DNA of 64,000 bases from Leptolyngbya iicbica LK (GTDB lineage: Bacteria > Cyanobacteriota > Cyanobacteriia > Phormidesmidales > Phormidesmidaceae): assembly GCF_004212215.1 (NCBI RefSeq), contig NZ_QVFV01000009.1, positions 81,159-145,158 of the forward strand. The letters run 5' to 3'. Under the pieces are notes generated by a model. That model was given only the letters and a program-made list of their open reading frames with translations, had not been told where the DNA came from and did no database searches. The position numbers were made by a program, and so were the translations under genes. Positions within the stretch are counted from its first letter, which is position 1. Each line of letters begins with the position of its first letter. Below are positions 16,477 to 25,033 of the stretch, piece after piece.

Positions 16477-17475
16477 CTAGAAGGTACTCTGAGTAGCGCT
16501 ATCCTCATTTGGAGTGAGTGGATATTTGCGATCGCCGCCCTCAGATTTGACTTGTAAGCACAGGGGTGGCGGGCAGGTGATTTGCAACGTAGTGCGCTGG
16601 CGAGGATGAGTGAAATTCAGGTGATGGGCGTGCAGGTGGTAGCCGATATCGCTGGGGATGGGTGACTTGTCAGTGGCCATGGTTTTGAGAGGATGGCCCC
16701 CGGACGTATAGAGGGGATCACCCAAGAGTGGATAGCCGATCGCTGCCAGATGGATTCGAATTTGATGGGGGCGGCCGGTGGCAATGTTGACCTCCAGCAA
16801 CGTTTGGTGGGCTTGTCGCTGTAAGACGCTACCCTGACTGTAGGCCCATTTGCCGGATGGGGTCGCGGCGAAAAGGGTTCCCAAACCTGGATATGGAACT
16901 GGCCCGATGGGCACTGACACCTCAAACGTATCAGGTAAATCGCTGGGGCCAATGAGCGCTCGATAGCTTTTGTGAAAATGGGTGGCCGGGCGTTGGCGAT
17001 CGCTGGCTTGGCGTAACTGACGGCTGAGGTCAGCCCGAGCTAACGGCGATCGCGCTAGCAACATCACCCCTGAGGTGCCCCGTCCTAGTCGATGCACGGG
17101 GGTGGGCGGGTTCTGGGGAAAGCGCTGCCGCAGTTGGTGTAGCAGCGTATGTTCCAAAAATTGGCCGCCGGGAAGGACGGGAAGGCCCGAGGGCTTGGCG
17201 ATCGCCAACAAATCCTCGTCTTCGTAAAGCACGTCGAAGTTCAGCGGCACGTCAGGTTCTTGCCAGGGAGCGCGATGGTATGCCAAGAGTTGTCCAGTTT
17301 GCAGCCGCTGATCGGCATGACCGGGGGTGTCGGCGACGGTGACTTGCCCTTGCTCGATGCGGGTGCGCCACTCCTCGCGGGTGGAATGGCGGTAGCGTTG
17401 AGCGTAATAGTCCAGCAGGGTTTGTCCGGCAGCCACCGGAGGAACGCGATCGCGGTAAATCCAGCCTTGGTTCAT
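16477..17475 (-). CDS. RluA-family pseudouridine synthase with altered active-site motif
   Basis: A 332-residue RluA-family protein. An N-terminal S4-like region (LLDYYAQRYRHSTREEWRTRIEQGQVTV) is followed by the synthase domain: VLYEDEDLLAIAKPSGLPVLPGG (about residues 83-104), the motif VHRLGRGTSGVMLLARS (127-143), and GRPHQIRIHLAAIGYPLLGDPLY. The family's catalytic Asp lies in HRLDxxTSG; here that position is Gly131. I recall a plant/cyanobacterial subfamily with HRLGRGTSG, so this may be family-wide. Whether it forms pseudouridine is open. It is the upstream-most gene of a minus-strand stretch with the YaiI gene. Confidence 0.88.
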   Translation of the reverse strand: MNQGWIYRDRVPPVAAGQTLLDYYAQRYRHSTREEWRTRIEQGQVTVADTPGHADQRLQTGQLLAYHRAPWQEPDVPLNFDVLYEDEDLLAIAKPSGLPVLPGGQFLEHTLLHQLRQRFPQNPPTPVHRLGRGTSGVMLLARSPLARADLSRQLRQASDRQRPATHFHKSYRALIGPSDLPDTFEVSVPIGPVPYPGLGTLFAATPSGKWAYSQGSVLQRQAHQTLLEVNIATGRPHQIRIHLAAIGYPLLGDPLYTSGGHPLKTMATDKSPIPSDIGYHLHAHHLNFTHPRQRTTLQITCPPPLCLQVKSEGGDRKYPLTPNEDSATQSTF

Positions 17476-17505
17476 AGGGGGGATCAGGATGACAGGCAGC
17501 GAGGG

Positions 17506-17952
17506 TCAGGTGTGTTGGGTGAGAAAGCGATCGAGTTGGTTGGCAAAGGCTTCGCGATCGCGGGCGTGAAAGGGCGGTGTGCCACCTGTTTCGACACCAC
17601 TATTGCGTAACTCGTCCAAAAAGTTGCGCATTGAGAGCCGTTGGCGAATGATGCCGCGATCTAAAAATTCGCCTCGGGGGGTGAGGGCGTAAGCGGCTTG
17701 GGCGATCGCCTCCGCTGCGAGAGGAATGTCTGCCGTGATGACCAGGTCCCCTGCTTTGAGGTGCTGCACGATGTAGGTGTCTGCCACGTCGAGGCCCGCT
17801 TTAACCTGCACCGCTTCAATCAAATCAGACGCTGGAATGGTCAATTCTTGATTAGCGACTAGGGTGGTGGCGACGCTGACGCGCCGCGCTGCCCGAAAGA
17901 TAATTTCTTTAATGACGCGCGGGCAAGCATCGGCATCGACCCAGATATGCAT
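17506..17952 (-). CDS. YaiI/YqxD family protein (UPF0178, DUF188)
   Basis: A 148-residue member of the UPF0178 family, which has a PIN-like fold but no assigned reaction. Hallmarks are the N-terminal [18 protein letters not shown], the central [24 protein letters not shown], and the C-terminal TPRGEFLD and [27 protein letters not shown]. Length matches the family. It lies between the pseudouridine synthase and the AI-2E-type transporter on the same strand, with about 30-base gaps, so the three may be co-transcribed. Confidence 0.92.
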   Translation of the reverse strand: MHIWVDADACPRVIKEIIFRAARRVSVATTLVANQELTIPASDLIEAVQVKAGLDVADTYIVQHLKAGDLVITADIPLAAEAIAQAAYALTPRGEFLDRGIIRQRLSMRNFLDELRNSGVETGGTPPFHARDREAFANQLDRFLTQHT

Positions 17953-17978
17953 GGTGACGTTCCTGTCGGGTGGGCATT

Positions 17979-19184
17979 TTACGGTTCCGGCGGGGGGGCG
18001 ATCGCGGTCGCAGCGGTCGCAGACGTATCCATGCCATTACCATTGGCGGATTTGTCGGGCGATGGTGATATCGCGGCGGCAGCATCGTGGTCTTGGCGGG
18101 CAATCCGAATGGCTGCAAGGGCCTCTTTGACGACGACGGCGATCGGCACCGCCACAATGACTCCCAGCAGTCCGCCAATGCGCACCCCGGATAACAGTGC
18201 AATGAACACCCAAAACGGATTCAAGCCGGTAAAACTGCCCAACACTCTGGGAGCCAAAACGTTTTCGACCAATTGTTGCACCAGGGCCGACACCAACAGC
18301 ACTTTGACCGCAATGCCGATATCGCGCAGACCGACCAGCAGCGTGACGATAATGATGCTGACGGTGCCCCCAAAAGGGATCAACGCCGCGAGGCCAATGC
18401 TGATGCCAAACAACAGACCAAAGGGGACTTGCAGGGCAACATAAATCACGGTCAGCGTAGTGCCCATGAGTGACGCGACTACCACCTGCCCCAAAAAGTA
18501 GTTGCGAAAGCTCTGCCGTAGGGTTTCAGAAAAGAGCTCTTGCGCCTTGCCCGGTAGCCAGATGACGATGCCGCCCCACACGTCATCACCGTGCTGTAAC
18601 AGGTAAAAGGTCAGCACGATCGCGAGCACCACATCCAGCAATTTGTTGGCCGTGAAGAGAGCGACGCCAAAGGTCAGGTTGAGTGCTTCGCCGGCGATCG
18701 CTTCAAACCGGACTTTGAGGCGATCGTTAATCTGGCTAATCACCCCGTCCAGGTTAAAGGGGAGTCCCCAGGCTTCAAAGCGACTATCGAGCATCAGCAG
18801 TTGTCCTTTGCCGGAGTCAAACCATTCCGGCAATTTAGTCACCAACTGCTGCGCCTGTTCAAACACCAGCGGGAAGATCGTGATGCCCACCGTCAAAAAG
18901 GTCACGATCGCCCCCAGGAGCACCACAACGGAGGCAATGCCGCGACGAATGCCTAATCGCCGCAACCAGCTGACAGGGTAGCCCAGCAAAAACGCCAACA
19001 GTGACGCAATGATCACTGCCACTAAAATTTCCCGAAAGTAATCAAAAATGCGAGCCAAAGCCCACACGTTAAGAACTGCTAGCGGCGCGGCCAGCAAGAT
19101 CACCAGTGTGCGAGCAAATGGCCCGAGCGACTGCCACCAGCGCGCGATCCAACTCTCAGCGTGGGTAGGGGTGACATGGGTCAT
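17979..19184 (-). CDS. AI-2E family transporter (PerM/YdiK type)
   Basis: A 401-residue integral membrane protein of the AI-2E transporter (PerM) family. A pair of N-terminal spans ([18 protein letters not shown] and [17 protein letters not shown]) precedes a cytoplasmic segment with amphipathic helices. A multi-span C-terminal half follows ([38 protein letters not shown]) with the characteristic PxxVGRxxxLxPFxVFxxLLxGxxxxGxxGxxxAVP-like region ([19 protein letters not shown]). Family members export various small molecules; the substrate is unknown here. The C-terminus is a disordered Ala/Ser/Pro tail. Confidence 0.9.
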   Translation of the reverse strand: MTHVTPTHAESWIARWWQSLGPFARTLVILLAAPLAVLNVWALARIFDYFREILVAVIIASLLAFLLGYPVSWLRRLGIRRGIASVVVLLGAIVTFLTVGITIFPLVFEQAQQLVTKLPEWFDSGKGQLLMLDSRFEAWGLPFNLDGVISQINDRLKVRFEAIAGEALNLTFGVALFTANKLLDVVLAIVLTFYLLQHGDDVWGGIVIWLPGKAQELFSETLRQSFRNYFLGQVVVASLMGTTLTVIYVALQVPFGLLFGISIGLAALIPFGGTVSIIIVTLLVGLRDIGIAVKVLLVSALVQQLVENVLAPRVLGSFTGLNPFWVFIALLSGVRIGGLLGVIVAVPIAVVVKEALAAIRIARQDHDAAAAISPSPDKSANGNGMDTSATAATAIAPPPEP

Positions 19185-19443
19185 AGGTTTGGCGGCCCCC
19201 AGACGGCGTGCGTTTTTTTAGTTTATGGCGACGACGATAAAATCGTTTAACGCAAATTTAGCCCACCGCCACAAAGACTGATTCAAGTTTGCTAGCAGCC
19301 TCCTGCCGCCCTGGAGTCTCGCATGAGCTGAGGAATATGGCAAAAAAAGAAACTGAGCCTGTAACTCATTAATCTATCCACCCATCCAAGGCTTCCGACT
19401 GGGTTGTGATTTGATCGGCGATCGCTGCTGTGCAGGACGCTCG

Positions 19444-20928
19444 TTACAGATCGCCAAAGCCTTTCTTTTTCTTGTTCTTTTTCTTCTTTTTGCCGCCGCC
19501 GCCCATGCCGGGATAGCCACGAAAGCCCGGTTGGGCGCCGCCGCCCATGCCCGGAAAGCCACCGCCCATGCCCGGAAAACCACCCCCCATGCCGGGGAAG
19601 CCGCCGCCCATGCCGGGCATCCCCATCTGGCCGGAGCCCATTTGCTGCATCATGGTGCGCATCTTTTGGAAGTCGCTGACCAGCTTGCTCACGTCCTTAT
19701 CTTGGTAGCCCGAGCCACGAGCGATGCGGCGGCGACGGCTGGGTGAACTGGAGAGCAATTCTGGGTTTTTGCGCTCTTCCTTGGTCATAGATTTGATCAT
19801 GGCTTCGACCCGGCGCAGTTGGGTTTCGCCCTGTTGCAACTGATCGTCGGAGATTTTGCCCGCCATCCCCGGAATCATCTTCATGATGCCGCCGAGGGAG
19901 CCCATATTTTTCATCAGGCGGGTCTGCTTGAGGAAGTCATCGAAGTCGAATTTCGCTTCTAGAATTTTTTCTTGGAGCTTTTCGGCATCGGCAATATCCA
20001 CCGCTTCCTGGGCTTTTTCCACCAGGGTGAGCACGTCGCCCATGCCCAGAATGCGGGAAGCCATGCGATCGGGATAGAAGGGCTGCAGCGCCTCAACTTT
20101 CTCCCCCACGCCGATGAATTTGATCGGCTGGCCGGAAATTTGTCGCACAGAAAGCGCCGCACCACCGCGCGAGTCGCCGTCCATTTTGGTGAGAATGGCC
20201 CCAGTGATCCCGATCTCTTCATGAAAGCTGCGGGTCAGGTTGGCGGCTTCTTGCCCGGTCATGGCATCCACCACCAGCAGCACCTCATCAGGCTGCACGG
20301 CTTCCTTGATCTGGGCCAGTTCCGCCATCATTTTGGGGTCAATTTGCAGACGGCCAGCCGTATCCACAATGACGGTGTCGATGCCGTCTTCTTTGGCTTT
20401 GGCGACTCCCTGGCGGGCAATCTCGACGGGGTTGGCATCCGTGCCCAGGTCAAAGACGGGAATGTCGATCTGTTTTCCCAGGGTGATGAGCTGATCCACG
20501 GCGGCGGGACGGTAGACGTCGGTGGCGACCATCATGGCCGATCGCGATTCTTTGCGCAGGTGCAAGGCGAGTTTGGCGGTCGCGGTAGTTTTACCCGTCC
20601 CCTGCAAGCCCGCCATCAAAATCACCGTTGGCGCGGTTTCTGCCTTCGCCAGGGGAGCGTTGGTTTCCCCCATCAGTTTCGTCAGCTCGTCGTTGACGAT
20701 TTTGATGAACTGCTGACCCGGATTCACGCCCGAAACGACTTCCGCCCCTAGCGCTTGCGCTTGCACTTCGGCCACAAATGCTTTGACCACTTGCAGGTTG
20801 ACATCCGCCTCTAGCAGCGCGCGACGGACATCCCGCAACGCTTCCTGAATATTGGCTTCGCTGATTTTGTCTTGGCCTCGGAGCTTTTTCCAGGCCGAGT
20901 CAAATCGTTCAGAAAGGGCTTCAAACAT
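19444..20928 (-). CDS. ffh: Signal recognition particle protein Ffh
   Basis: SRP54/Ffh, 494 residues, the GTPase of the signal recognition particle that delivers nascent membrane proteins to FtsY. An N-domain helical bundle is followed by the G domain with GLQGTGKTTATAKLA (about residue 108), DTAGRLQID (about 190), TKMDGDSRGGAAL (about 247) and GVGEKVEAL. The M domain carries a methionine-rich signal-binding groove and ASGSGYQ-like RGSGYQDKDVSKLV. The C-terminus has several tandem PGMGGGF repeats and a lysine-rich end (KKKKKNKKKKGFGDL). It diverges from the GAF-like gene. Confidence 0.97.
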   Translation of the reverse strand: MFEALSERFDSAWKKLRGQDKISEANIQEALRDVRRALLEADVNLQVVKAFVAEVQAQALGAEVVSGVNPGQQFIKIVNDELTKLMGETNAPLAKAETAPTVILMAGLQGTGKTTATAKLALHLRKESRSAMMVATDVYRPAAVDQLITLGKQIDIPVFDLGTDANPVEIARQGVAKAKEDGIDTVIVDTAGRLQIDPKMMAELAQIKEAVQPDEVLLVVDAMTGQEAANLTRSFHEEIGITGAILTKMDGDSRGGAALSVRQISGQPIKFIGVGEKVEALQPFYPDRMASRILGMGDVLTLVEKAQEAVDIADAEKLQEKILEAKFDFDDFLKQTRLMKNMGSLGGIMKMIPGMAGKISDDQLQQGETQLRRVEAMIKSMTKEERKNPELLSSSPSRRRRIARGSGYQDKDVSKLVSDFQKMRTMMQQMGSGQMGMPGMGGGFPGMGGGFPGMGGGFPGMGGGAQPGFRGYPGMGGGGKKKKKNKKKKGFGDL

Positions 20929-21253
20929 AAGTCAATTTGCTGCAAGTTAGCGGAAACGAAGGTTAAAGTAGGCAAAATAGTCGTTGAGTACCTTGCCGTT
21001 TTAACGGTTTTTCAGAATCTCTATTGTAAGGGGTTGATGCCTTGGACTATGGCTTTGATGCCGACGGGTTTCTGGAAAATTGCTCTGACCCGCTGTAGGG
21101 GTAGGCGTATTGCAGGCCAAGGGGTAAGTGGGCAAGGTGCATCAGAGTCTTCAGCTGAACCGCCGATTCAAATTCTTCCGAGACTTGTCGCAGATGGATG
21201 ACGGACACGCTGTCTTGGGATCGACCAATCATGATCAGCAGGGGAACCCCACA
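20929..21253. other. Divergent promoter region between ffh and the GAF-like gene
   Basis: About 325 bases containing both promoters. A tiny hairpin (CCGTT at 20996-21000 with AACGG at 21003-21007) followed by five T residues is present. The downstream plus frame is open back to 21128, but a good ribosome-binding site (AGGGGA) precedes ATG 21254. Confidence 0.4.
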
Positions 21254-23476
21254 ATGCCAGATGGTCAAGCAAAGCAGTCACCGCAATTTGAACCCGTGAC
21301 CGTACCGAGTTGGTGGTCGGTGCTGGAGCACCACAGTCGGCTGCTGGTGGCCGCGATCGATATTGCCACCCACCGCATTGAGTGGACCAGCGATCGCTTT
21401 CGGCAGTTGGTCGGCATGGTGGATGCGCCGCCATCGCTAGGGGCGGCTGTGTTGCAGCGACTGTCGCCCGATGATCAGCTGTGGGTACGCGAGCGGATTC
21501 GGCGGCATATTTTGAACGCGATTTTGACCGAACGCTATGGGCAGAGCGACCTGTTGCCCTCGCGCTGGCTGCATGAGTCGTTAATTGTCTCGGTGAGTTC
21601 GCTGGATGGCGATCGCGCCCGCTTTGTGGAATTTACCGTGAGTAGCGATCGCCTCCAACTGCTGACCCTGGACCCGGCAGTGCAAGCGGCTTTGGATCGC
21701 TGCTGGCCGGAATCGCCGGAGGCGGGTGAGGTGTTACAGCAGCTCCAAGATGCCCATTCGCCGTTGCAAGCGGTGTTGCAGTTGCTCAACCCGCAAACCT
21801 ACACCGCCAGTGGAGTGGTTTTGGTTGAGGGAATGGACGTTAGCGATCGCGAGGTCACGCAACGGCTGATCCACTTGTTGCTAGATCGCGAATCGATTTT
21901 GCAACCCCGCCGCTTTTTGCAGGCCAATACGCTGCTGAAGCGGCTATTTCGCGCCACCGATAGCTTTATTCTCACGGCTGAAGATAGCAACGCCGCCTTA
22001 TATTTGGATTTGGACAAACCCGAGTGGACGACGCATCCGCTGCCCGCCGACTGCCTACAAGAATCGGTGTTGTTCAAAGCGGCCTCTGCAGGCACTGTGC
22101 TGAATCTGAAGGATTTGAGCGTACCGTGTTTGTCGGCTTGCGAACCGATGCTGCGCCAGCGCGGTGCCCAGTCACTGTTAATCTTGCCCCTGGTGCTGAA
22201 ATCAGTCCGTCTACAAGACTCGCCCCAGTTGCTAGGCGTAGTGGGAGTGATGAGCGACCAACCTGATGCCTTTGATGCGATCGACGAGCACAATGGCAAA
22301 ACCCTGGCTCCGGCCTTGACCATTGCCATGCGCCAAAGCGTCAACGAGCGATTTATTCACATTCACGAATCGGTGCGGTGGCGATTTGAAGAAGAAGCTG
22401 AGCGGCGCAGCTTGGGCTTGCCGCCCGCGCCCATCACCTTTCGCGAAGTGTATCCGCTCTATGGCATTTCCGATATTCGCGGCTCTTCTAACGAACGCAA
22501 TCGGGCCATTCAGCAAGATTTACTGACCCAGTTTCGGCTGGCGCTGGCGATCGCGACGGCAGTGTACGAAGCCACCCAGACGGCGTTTGCGGCGCAATTT
22601 AAGCAAGATCTGCAAGCCACGATTGAGCAGCTCCAGCAAGGTATCACGGTCGATGCCGAGATTACGCTCTTGCGATATCTGCAAGAAAATTTAGAAGCCC
22701 ACTTCGACTTTTTCAAAACCTGTGGGGAGACTGTGCGGTCGGCGATCGCGGCCTATGACGCGGCTAAAGATAACGAACATGACTGTGTGTACGATGCGCG
22801 ATCGCGCTATGACCAGACCGTGCAGCACATCAACCTTTCACTGCGCGATACCTGGCAACGCTGGCAGCGCACTATGCAGTGTGTCTCGCCCCACTACTGC
22901 GACATCGAAGCGACTGACGGCATTGATCACATGATTTATGCGGGCAGCGCCATTGATCAGCGATTTTCATCCTTTCATCTGCGGAGTTTGCGGTACGAGC
23001 AGCTCCGGGCCGTTTGTGCCTGTGCTCGCACGGGCTTTCGACTCAAGGCAGAACACGCTACTGATATGGACCTGACTCACCTGGTTTTAGTGCAAGACAG
23101 CACGGTAGATATCACCCACGACGAAAGCACTGAACGGTTGTTTGACGTGCGGGGCACCCGCGACACCCGCTATGAAATCGTGAAAAAGCGCATCGACAAA
23201 GCCCTTGATGCCACGACCCACGATCGCATTACTCAACCCGGCTGCCTCACGCTCGTCTATTCCACCAATGAGGAATGGAAGGAATATCAGGAGTATCTGC
23301 GTTATTTGCAGCGCGAAGGCTGGGTCGGCAGCGATATCGAACAGGGTGCAGTGGAACCGTTGCAAGGCGTCACGGGGCTGAAATTTGCCCGCGTCACCGT
23401 GTTAGATGCACCACCTCAGCAGGACGAGCTTCAACCGATGGATGCCTCTCGTAATCACCATAAAGCGGAAGTCTGA
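21254..23476 (+). CDS. Large GAF-like protein of unknown function
   Basis: About 740 residues, soluble. The N-terminus looks PAS-like (LLVAAIDIATHRIEWTSDRF, about residues 30-50). The middle, around RATDSFILTAEDSNAALYLDL and SLLILPLVLKS, has the pattern of a GAF domain. A conserved segment FREVYPLYGISDIRGSS lies near residue 405. The C-terminal half is helical, ending in a strand-rich region (CLTLVYSTNEEWKEY). I recall similar GAF-annotated proteins in cyanobacteria and Bacteroidetes; their role is not known. The RGSS segment and lack of any kinase, cyclase or GGDEF motif argue against a standard signalling enzyme. It converges on cpcS across a 13-bp hairpin. Confidence 0.8.
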   Translation: MPDGQAKQSPQFEPVTVPSWWSVLEHHSRLLVAAIDIATHRIEWTSDRFRQLVGMVDAPPSLGAAVLQRLSPDDQLWVRERIRRHILNAILTERYGQSDLLPSRWLHESLIVSVSSLDGDRARFVEFTVSSDRLQLLTLDPAVQAALDRCWPESPEAGEVLQQLQDAHSPLQAVLQLLNPQTYTASGVVLVEGMDVSDREVTQRLIHLLLDRESILQPRRFLQANTLLKRLFRATDSFILTAEDSNAALYLDLDKPEWTTHPLPADCLQESVLFKAASAGTVLNLKDLSVPCLSACEPMLRQRGAQSLLILPLVLKSVRLQDSPQLLGVVGVMSDQPDAFDAIDEHNGKTLAPALTIAMRQSVNERFIHIHESVRWRFEEEAERRSLGLPPAPITFREVYPLYGISDIRGSSNERNRAIQQDLLTQFRLALAIATAVYEATQTAFAAQFKQDLQATIEQLQQGITVDAEITLLRYLQENLEAHFDFFKTCGETVRSAIAAYDAAKDNEHDCVYDARSRYDQTVQHINLSLRDTWQRWQRTMQCVSPHYCDIEATDGIDHMIYAGSAIDQRFSSFHLRSLRYEQLRAVCACARTGFRLKAEHATDMDLTHLVLVQDSTVDITHDESTERLFDVRGTRDTRYEIVKKRIDKALDATTHDRITQPGCLTLVYSTNEEWKEYQEYLRYLQREGWVGSDIEQGAVEPLQGVTGLKFARVTVLDAPPQQDELQPMDASRNHHKAEV

Positions 23477-23503
23477 TTGGCGCCACCAGACCAATCAGAC
23501 TTC
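23468..23503. terminator. Bidirectional hairpin between convergent genes
   Basis: GAAGTCTGATTGG (23468-23480) pairs perfectly with CCAATCAGACTTC (23491-23503) around a 10-base loop. The stem includes the stop codon of the GAF-like gene and ends just before cpcS. No T-run on either strand. The position between convergent stops supports a shared terminator. Confidence 0.6.
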
Positions 23504-23524
23504 AAGATAACTGCTATACATGGC

Positions 23525-24082
23525 CTAGGGCTGCTTTTGCTCGACGCCAAACCCAGCTAACCGCACCGTTTCGAGTGGCGCGTGATCGACTGGGGGGCGC
23601 TGATAATTCAAAATGCGGCGAATGCGCAGGGTCGGATTCACCAGCGTGATGGAGTCCACTGAAACGACCTGGGTGTAGCGGGTTGTCATCAGCAGTTCGC
23701 GATGGTGCAGGCCAAAGCGAAAGTGGGAAATGATGGGCTTGGCCTCTTCATAGGCGCGATCGCGCAAATAATCTCCTTCCAAAAAGCCGTCGCCCGTGAG
23801 TCGGGGGACAAACAGCATGCGCAGTTCTTGACTCACCTCTTCGCCCGTTTCAGAAACGGTGTGAAAGCCGAGGCGAAATCCTGGCATGGTGTCGATGTCC
23901 TCGACCTCGCCATACTGGTTATCCGACAACACTTTTTCTTTGAGGTCGCGGGTGATGGGGGCCACGGCGAATTCCGTACGCGATCGCTCGACTTCTTGAT
24001 GGGTCAGGTAGTGATAGGTGCGCTCAGTCACCCATTCGCCCACACAGCAGTCAAAAAAGTCGTAAAACGGTTGAATATCCAT
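23525..24082 (-). CDS. cpcS: CpcS/CpeS-type phycobiliprotein chromophore lyase
   Basis: A 185-residue member of the S-type bilin lyase family, which attach phycocyanobilin to a cysteine of phycobiliproteins. The N-terminus (FYDFFDCCVGEWVTERTYHYL, then EVERSRTEF) and the barrel strands FRLGFHT, LRMLFVPRL, DGFLEGDYLRDRAYEE and LLMTTRYTQVVSVDSITLVNPTLRIR fit this lipocalin-like fold. It could be CpcS, CpcU or the less studied CpcV; the ERTYHYL and EVERSRTEF motifs resemble the CpcS-like subgroup in my memory. It is convergent with the GAF-like gene and stands apart from any phycobilisome operon. Confidence 0.72.
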   Translation of the reverse strand: MDIQPFYDFFDCCVGEWVTERTYHYLTHQEVERSRTEFAVAPITRDLKEKVLSDNQYGEVEDIDTMPGFRLGFHTVSETGEEVSQELRMLFVPRLTGDGFLEGDYLRDRAYEEAKPIISHFRFGLHHRELLMTTRYTQVVSVDSITLVNPTLRIRRILNYQRPPVDHAPLETVRLAGFGVEQKQP

Positions 24083-24290
24083 GGTGCGATCGCCCCAGCC
24101 ATGTCGTGCTCACTATTGCATGTTAAGCCATCTATGCAATGGTTTCGCCCGTTCAGTTACGGTTGGCAATGGTCTCATTGCGGCGAGTAAAACTTGAGGG
24201 GCCCATCGTGATTTGCGGTGCTTGGGGGCTGCTTCACAGCTTCACAACCCAAAAATCAGGTAAAGCGGGGACGGTTCCCTGAGATGAGCT

Positions 24291-24872
24291 CTAAGTATTG
24301 TCCAAAGAATTCATAATCCACAATGTCAACACCAACCCGACAAAATGGGCGAGCAGAATATTGGTATTGGCCTGGATGACAAAAATATCGAGAGGCTGTA
24401 CATATTGGCTGACGTTGCCCGGCGCCCCAAACACGGCTGCGCCTTGGGGCTGAGACAGCGCTTTTGCCAGGAGGGCTCCGACAGTGGCTTCTGCGCCCAG
24501 CAGGGTGGCGAGCATGCCGCCGAGGCTCATGAACAGGCCAATTTTCAACGTGCGGATGGCGTCTTTGGGTTTGGGGCGTTTGGTCTCGTCGCGGCTGCGG
24601 AGTTGTCGGCCCAGGCGAGTGTAGCGAAAGGCCCAAAACGCGCTAACAAAGACGGTGATTTGCCCCACTGACGTGAAAAAGAGTCCGGCCCCAGCCCCAG
24701 GATTATTGCCACCACTGCGGGCCGAGAGGCTGGCGATCGCAAACAACAATGCCAAACTCGCAATCACCCCCAAGACAATCTGGGCCCAAAAACTAATCCA
24801 GCCAAAGCGCCGAAACGCGCCGGAGATGCGGCGAATGGCTGGGGGCAATGAATACTCTAGCTCTTGGGTCAT
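24291..24872 (-). CDS. DUF3611 / Tic21-like membrane protein
   Basis: A 193-residue membrane protein of the DUF3611 family, the cyanobacterial homologues of the chloroplast Tic21/PIC1 protein. A cytoplasmic N-terminus with LPPAIRRISGAFRRFGWISFWAQIVLGVI is followed by four predicted spans, a conserved YTRLGRQLR segment and a C-terminal span reading IQANTNILLAHFVGLVLTLWIMNSL. The plant protein was proposed in iron transport and in protein import; the cyanobacterial role is not settled. It diverges from tldD with about 160 bases between starts. Confidence 0.82.
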   Translation of the reverse strand: MTQELEYSLPPAIRRISGAFRRFGWISFWAQIVLGVIASLALLFAIASLSARSGGNNPGAGAGLFFTSVGQITVFVSAFWAFRYTRLGRQLRSRDETKRPKPKDAIRTLKIGLFMSLGGMLATLLGAEATVGALLAKALSQPQGAAVFGAPGNVSQYVQPLDIFVIQANTNILLAHFVGLVLTLWIMNSLDNT

Positions 24873-25033
24873 GGCGGCAAGCTCAGCCGGAATCTCGGTT
24901 CACAACAGGGAGGATAACAGCCACAAAGCTGTAGTTGTGATTCTAGACTACTCCTGGTTGGGGGCACCGATTTGGAAAAAGAGCGGCACAATAGTTAAAG
25001 TTCAAGTCGGGCGACCAATTGGAGGCTACTGGC

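Noticed and set aside
19972..20751. 259-codon plus-strand frame opposite ffh
   Set aside because: Shadow of the highly conserved ffh gene with no supporting features.
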